From: Candidatus Phytoplasma australasiaticum subsp. taiwanense
GTDB lineage: Bacteria; Bacillota_I; Bacilli_A; Acholeplasmatales; Acholeplasmataceae
Reading direction: 5' to 3'
Assembly: GCA_001307505.2 (NCBI GenBank)
Contig: CP040925.1
Span: 1-64,000 of the forward strand
DNA: 64,000 nt
The notes below the pieces were generated by a model. It ran no database searches. It was not told the DNA's origin and was given only the letters and a program-made list of their open reading frames with translations. Made by a program: the position numbers and the translations under genes. This document shows, piece after piece, positions 61,301 to 64,000 of the stretch; position 1 is the first letter of the stretch; the number at the start of each line of letters is the position of its first letter.

Positions 61301-61690
61301 GAAACTGATAATTCAAAATCTTTAGGACAAGGTCAGTTAAAGGTAGGCCATGCAGAAACTGATAATTCAAAATCTTTAGGACAAGGTCAGTTAAAGGTAG
61401 GCCATGCAGAAACTGATAATTCAAAATCTTTAGGACAAGGTCAGTTAAAGGTAGGCCATGCAGAAACTGATAATTCAAAATCTTTAGGACAAGGTCAGTT
61501 AAAGGTAGGCCATGCAGAAACTGATAATTCAAAATCTTTAGGACAAGGTCAGTTCAATAGAAACCGTGTAGTCTTTAATTCTCAGAAATCTCCTAGACGA
61601 TCAAAAAACAAAAAAACAAGATATATCTCTAATCAAAATCAGAATTTGGATTCTGTAGAGTATAAGGAAAAAACTGAAAAAAAGCTATAA
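58327..61690 (+). CDS. Putative exported repeat protein gene interrupted by a group II twintron
   Basis: Exons 58327-58521 and 60941-61690 give 65 + 249 codons (314 residues). The frame is kept across the intron (CAG GAT AAG | GAA CAA GAT). Start is TTG at 58327, preceded by AAGGGG. An N-terminal signal-like helix (FIGLSLLIFSVLIVPLIMFC) leads to a disordered, Ser/Asp/Lys-rich protein. It has five identical 18-residue repeats DNSKSLGQGQLKVGHAET and a partial sixth. The gene ends in an A7 run followed by a second ORF in a different frame. No family recognised; the signal, repeats and lack of domains suggest a phytoplasma secreted or surface effector-type protein. Confidence 0.72.
59142..60731 (+). 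mobile_element. Inner group II intron nested in the outer intron
   Basis: 1590 bases. Starts GGGCGCAAAAG and shares long, nearly identical blocks with mnmE intron 1 (46423-46680 vs 59142-59400; 46760-47040 vs 59490-59760). Domain V at 60628-60661 has a compensated pair change relative to intron 1 (CCGG/CCGG to CCAG/CTGG). Ends CTATCTCGAT. Domain IV is a perfect stem AATATCTTTG/CAAAGATATT enclosing about 855 AT-rich bases without an ORF, possibly a decayed maturase gene. Confidence 0.88.
59751..60625 (+). other. Expanded domain IV of the inner intron
   Basis: Closed by AATATCTTTG (59751-59760) and CAAAGATATT (60616-60625). About 855 bases inside, no long ORF in any frame. Intron-encoded reverse transcriptase genes normally sit in domain IV; the length and decay fit a degraded or deleted one. 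The mnmE intron 1 has only a hairpin here. Confidence 0.6.
61253..61554 (+). repeat. Five identical 54-base repeats plus a partial sixth
   Basis: Units at 61253, 61307, 61361, 61415, 61469 and partial at 61523-61554, each 54 bases and identical by eye, encoding DNSKSLGQGQLKVGHAET. Identity at all codon positions means a recent expansion; copy number is likely to vary between isolates. No spacers, so not CRISPR. Confidence 0.92.
61674..61682 (+). other. A7 run separating two ORFs by a frameshift
   Basis: GAAAAAAAGCTATAAA: with seven A the exported repeat protein ends KTEKKL* at 61690. With eight A the frame runs on as KTEKKAINKLQKQDN into the ORF at 61696. There is no stop in that frame before the join. 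This is either a mutation, a sequencing error or a slippage site. Confidence 0.75.
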
Positions 61691-61695
61691 ATAAA

Positions 61696-62091
61696 TTGCA
61701 AAAACAAGATAATGATATTTTAGAATTAAAAAATATTTATTATGATGAAATATCTTCTATCACCGCAAATGAAGACTTGTTAACATCAATAGATTCTGAA
61801 TACAAAGATAACAAAAAAATTTCTACAAATGACAATTCGTTAACAATAATAGATTCTGAATACGAAGATAACGAAAAACTTTCTGTAATTTCCGATAGTT
61901 TGATGGAAAAAGATTTAGATTACGGTGAAAAATATCTTAATAAAAAATCTTCTACAAATGCTAATGCTAAAATAATTAAAGATATTCCCCGATCTAAAAA
62001 AATCTCGCCATCTGTATTAAAAACTATTATAGCTTCTTCGTTTGGTTTGATACGCACAACTTTTTATAAAATTGTTTTTGCTTTCAGATAA
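61696..62091 (+). CDS. ORF continuing the exported repeat protein in another frame
   Basis: 131 residues if read from TTG 61696, but it has no convincing own ribosome binding site. It probably forms the C-terminal part of the preceding gene before a frameshift. Contains ITANEDLLTSIDSEYKDNKK and STNDNSLTIIDSEYEDNEK, a ~20-residue repeat of the same acidic style. The C-terminus (KTIIASSFGLIRTTFYKIVF) is hydrophobic and could anchor the protein. Function unknown; possibly a pseudogene tail. Confidence 0.6.
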   Translation: MQKQDNDILELKNIYYDEISSITANEDLLTSIDSEYKDNKKISTNDNSLTIIDSEYEDNEKLSVISDSLMEKDLDYGEKYLNKKSSTNANAKIIKDIPRSKKISPSVLKTIIASSFGLIRTTFYKIVFAFR

Positions 62092-62331
62092 TGTTTTTGA
62101 CAATTATATTAATATGTTTTTTTATTAAAATTATAAGTTTCTTGATTTTTTAGTCCAATATATAAATATTGTAATTATTATTAATTTCGTTACTAACTCA
62201 TTTAATTTAACATAAAATAATTTAAATCTTAATATAAAAATATATGGGATGTAATGTACGTACTTTTATCTAATTAGTATTGTATGTATTATTTTAATAA
62301 TTAAATGTGGTTTTTTATAAATTATAATTAT
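62092..62331. other. AT-rich spacer, no gene seen
   Basis: 240 bases between the exported repeat ORF and its terminator. No ORF or RNA motif I can support. Confidence 0.5.
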
Positions 62332-62372
62332 AATAAGCAAATTAATTAAAAATTAATTTGTTTATTTTTTTT
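62332..62372 (+). terminator. Rho-independent terminator
   Basis: A 16-base stem, AATAAGCAAATTAATT against AATTAATTTGTTTATT (one G.T), loop AAA, then TTTTTT. It ends the exported-protein transcript and precedes rny. Confidence 0.8.
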
Positions 62373-62520
62373 GTTTTTTAAAAAAAAATTATTAGATGTA
62401 GAGCATTTCAAAAAAAATTTAATTATAAAAAAATATTTTGTTTTTTATCATAATTTAATCAATTAAGTTTAAATAATATTTAAAACAAACAATTACAACG
62501 GAAGGCATAAATTTATTATT

Positions 62521-64000
62521 ATGTTAGGAACATCAACAAAATGGTTCCTTGCTTTGTTTATTTACTTGCCCTTAATTATTGTCATTTTAGGATTTTTGTA
62601 TTATTTAATTTTTTATTATCAACAAAAAATTAAAAGAATTATACAAACAACAAAAAAAAATGCTCAAGAAAAAATTTCTAATGCCCAAATAATAGCTCAA
62701 GAAATGATTTCAAAAGCTAAACAAGAAATCCATATTTTAAAAAAAGAAGTGGAAGAAGATTTGAATTTAAGAAGACGCATAATTGTTAATTTAGAAGAAC
62801 AGATTATTCATAAAGAAGAATTATTAAATTCTCGTACTAGATATTTAAACGATAAAGAAGAATTGTTGTATATGAAAGAACAAAAAATTAATATTTCTCA
62901 AACACAAATTGAACAAATGCAAAATAAAGTTCAAAATCTCATTATAAAACAACAAAATGAATTAGAAAACATTGCTTCTTTAACTAAGGAACAAGCTAAA
63001 AAAATTATTATGGATGAAATTCGCAAAAATTCTCAACAAGAAATTATGAGTTATATAAAATCTCAAGAAGAAGAATGTAAATTTCAAGTTAAAAAGAAAG
63101 CTAATGTTTTGTTAGTTTCGGCTATGCAACAATTATCTCGTAAAATCTCTTCTGAAAATAATGTGGATATAGTTTATTTAGATAATAACGAATTAAAGGG
63201 GAGAATTATTGGCAAAGAAGGACGAAATATTAGAACTTTTCAAATTATAACAGGAGTAGATTTAATTATAGATGATATACCAAATACTGTTATATTAAGT
63301 TCTTTTGATGCTAAAAGACGTGAAATAGCACGTCGAACTTTAGAATTTTTAATTTTAGATGGACGTATTACACCTGTTAGTATAGAGCAAACTTTTACCA
63401 AGGTTCAAGATGAACTCGATAATTTTATTCAAGATATAGGTGAAGAAGCTGTTTTAGAAGCTAAAATAGGGTTTTTAAACGAAGAATTAATAAAATTATT
63501 AGGTTCTTTGCATTTTCGTACTAGTCATGGTCAAAATGTTTTACAACATTCTTTAGAAGTATCTTTTTTAGCAGGTAAATTAGCTGCAGAAATAGGAGAA
63601 AATGAATTATTAGCTCGTAGAGCAGGTTTATTGCATGATATTGGAAAATCTTTAGATTATCAATTAGAAGGAAGTCATGTAAAAATAGGTTTAGATATTG
63701 TTATGAAACATAAAGAACCTTTAGAAGTAATAGATGCTGTAGCATCTCATCATGAAGATCAAGAACCTAGTAGTATTATTGCTGTTTTGGTTGCTATTGC
63801 AGATGCCATTAGCGCTTCTAGACCAGGCGCTCGCCGTGATTCATTAGATAATTATATTAAAAGAATTACTCAATTAGAAGAAATCGCTAATAAAATTCCC
63901 GGTGTAGAAAAATCTTATGCTATTAAGTCTGGTCGAGAAATAAGAGTTATTGTGGATCCTAAACAAATTGATGATTTAGCAATTTTTACAGTAATTCAAA
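62521..64000 (+). CDS. rny: Ribonuclease Y (5' part, runs off the window)
   Basis: At least 493 residues are visible and the gene continues past 64000. Starts MLGTSTKWFLALF with an N-terminal membrane helix (about 12-30). A long coiled coil follows (about 35-195). The KH domain has GRIIGKEGRNIRTFQIITG near 235. The HD domain has HGQNVLQHSLEVSFLAG near 338, RRAGLLHDIGKSLD near 368, VASHHEDQEPSSI near 416 and AISASRPGARRDSLDNYIKR near 435. RNase Y starts mRNA decay at the membrane in Firmicutes. GGAAGGC precedes the ATG at 62521. Confidence 0.96.
   Translation, partial: MLGTSTKWFLALFIYLPLIIVILGFLYYLIFYYQQKIKRIIQTTKKNAQEKISNAQIIAQEMISKAKQEIHILKKEVEEDLNLRRRIIVNLEEQIIHKEELLNSRTRYLNDKEELLYMKEQKINISQTQIEQMQNKVQNLIIKQQNELENIASLTKEQAKKIIMDEIRKNSQQEIMSYIKSQEEECKFQVKKKANVLLVSAMQQLSRKISSENNVDIVYLDNNELKGRIIGKEGRNIRTFQIITGVDLIIDDIPNTVILSSFDAKRREIARRTLEFLILDGRITPVSIEQTFTKVQDELDNFIQDIGEEAVLEAKIGFLNEELIKLLGSLHFRTSHGQNVLQHSLEVSFLAGKLAAEIGENELLARRAGLLHDIGKSLDYQLEGSHVKIGLDIVMKHKEPLEVIDAVASHHEDQEPSSIIAVLVAIADAISASRPGARRDSLDNYIKRITQLEEIANKIPGVEKSYAIKSGREIRVIVDPKQIDDLAIFTVIQ

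Noticed and set aside
61224-61532. Minus-strand ORF of NYQFLHGLPLTDLVLKI repeats
   Set aside because: Shadow of the plus-strand 54-base repeats, whose product follows a signal-bearing exon in frame.
61253-61554. CRISPR-like array
   Set aside because: Repeats are contiguous with no unique spacers and lie in a coding frame.

Overview
This window looks like the dnaA end of a phytoplasma chromosome (Mollicutes, Acholeplasmatales). The DNA is very AT-rich. TGA is used as stop and Trp is TGG. The core genes are Firmicutes-like (PolC-type polymerase, RpoE delta, DnaD, SRP RNA beside tadA). A gene that looks like the phytoplasma immunodominant membrane protein Imp sits in an imp/dnaD/rnc/plsX cluster converging on pyrG. 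The window opens exactly on the dnaA start codon, so the chromosome was probably linearised there.

Layout. 0-9 kb: dnaA-dnaN-glyA, rpmE-tdk-tadA, the 4.5S SRP RNA, a membrane protein, mnmG-rsmG. 9-16.5 kb: accessory stretch with a surface protein of four ~95-residue repeats, a DUF2963-like membrane-anchored protein, a 1020-residue coiled-coil protein and an XRE-cupin regulator. 16.7-29.7 kb: tRNA-Leu(CAA), polC, an NADH oxidase, a small membrane protein, tmRNA, a nitroreductase, a protein resembling the JetA subunit of Wadjet, dnaX-ybaB and rpoE. 30-36.5 kb: pssA-psd, pyrG with a duplicated tail, then imp, dnaD, rnc and plsX on the minus strand. 36.5-46 kb: a long non-coding gap with a consensus promoter and an eroded intron, asnS with an apparent poly(A) frameshift, a carbohydrate-type ABC importer operon and a DHH phosphoesterase. 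46-64 kb: mnmE split by two group II introns, thrS, groES/groEL separated by an intron relic, a heterodimeric ABC exporter, a secreted repeat protein gene interrupted by nested group II introns, and the 5' part of rny.

The most striking theme is group II introns in a reduced genome. Four look structurally complete: two in mnmE, plus an outer and an inner intron forming a twintron in a putative exported repeat protein gene. At least four more are decayed relics, at 29.8, 37.2-38.3, 45.6-45.9 and 52.05-52.5 kb. In all host genes the intron boundaries I infer restore the reading frame exactly. All ends share the form CTAT(C/T)CNNAT or CTATCTCGAT. No intact maturase is in the window, so splicing would need a protein in trans. 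A second theme is homopolymer frameshifts: A10 in asnS, and A7 between the secreted repeat gene and the next ORF. Each is either a true lesion or a site of polymerase or ribosome slippage.
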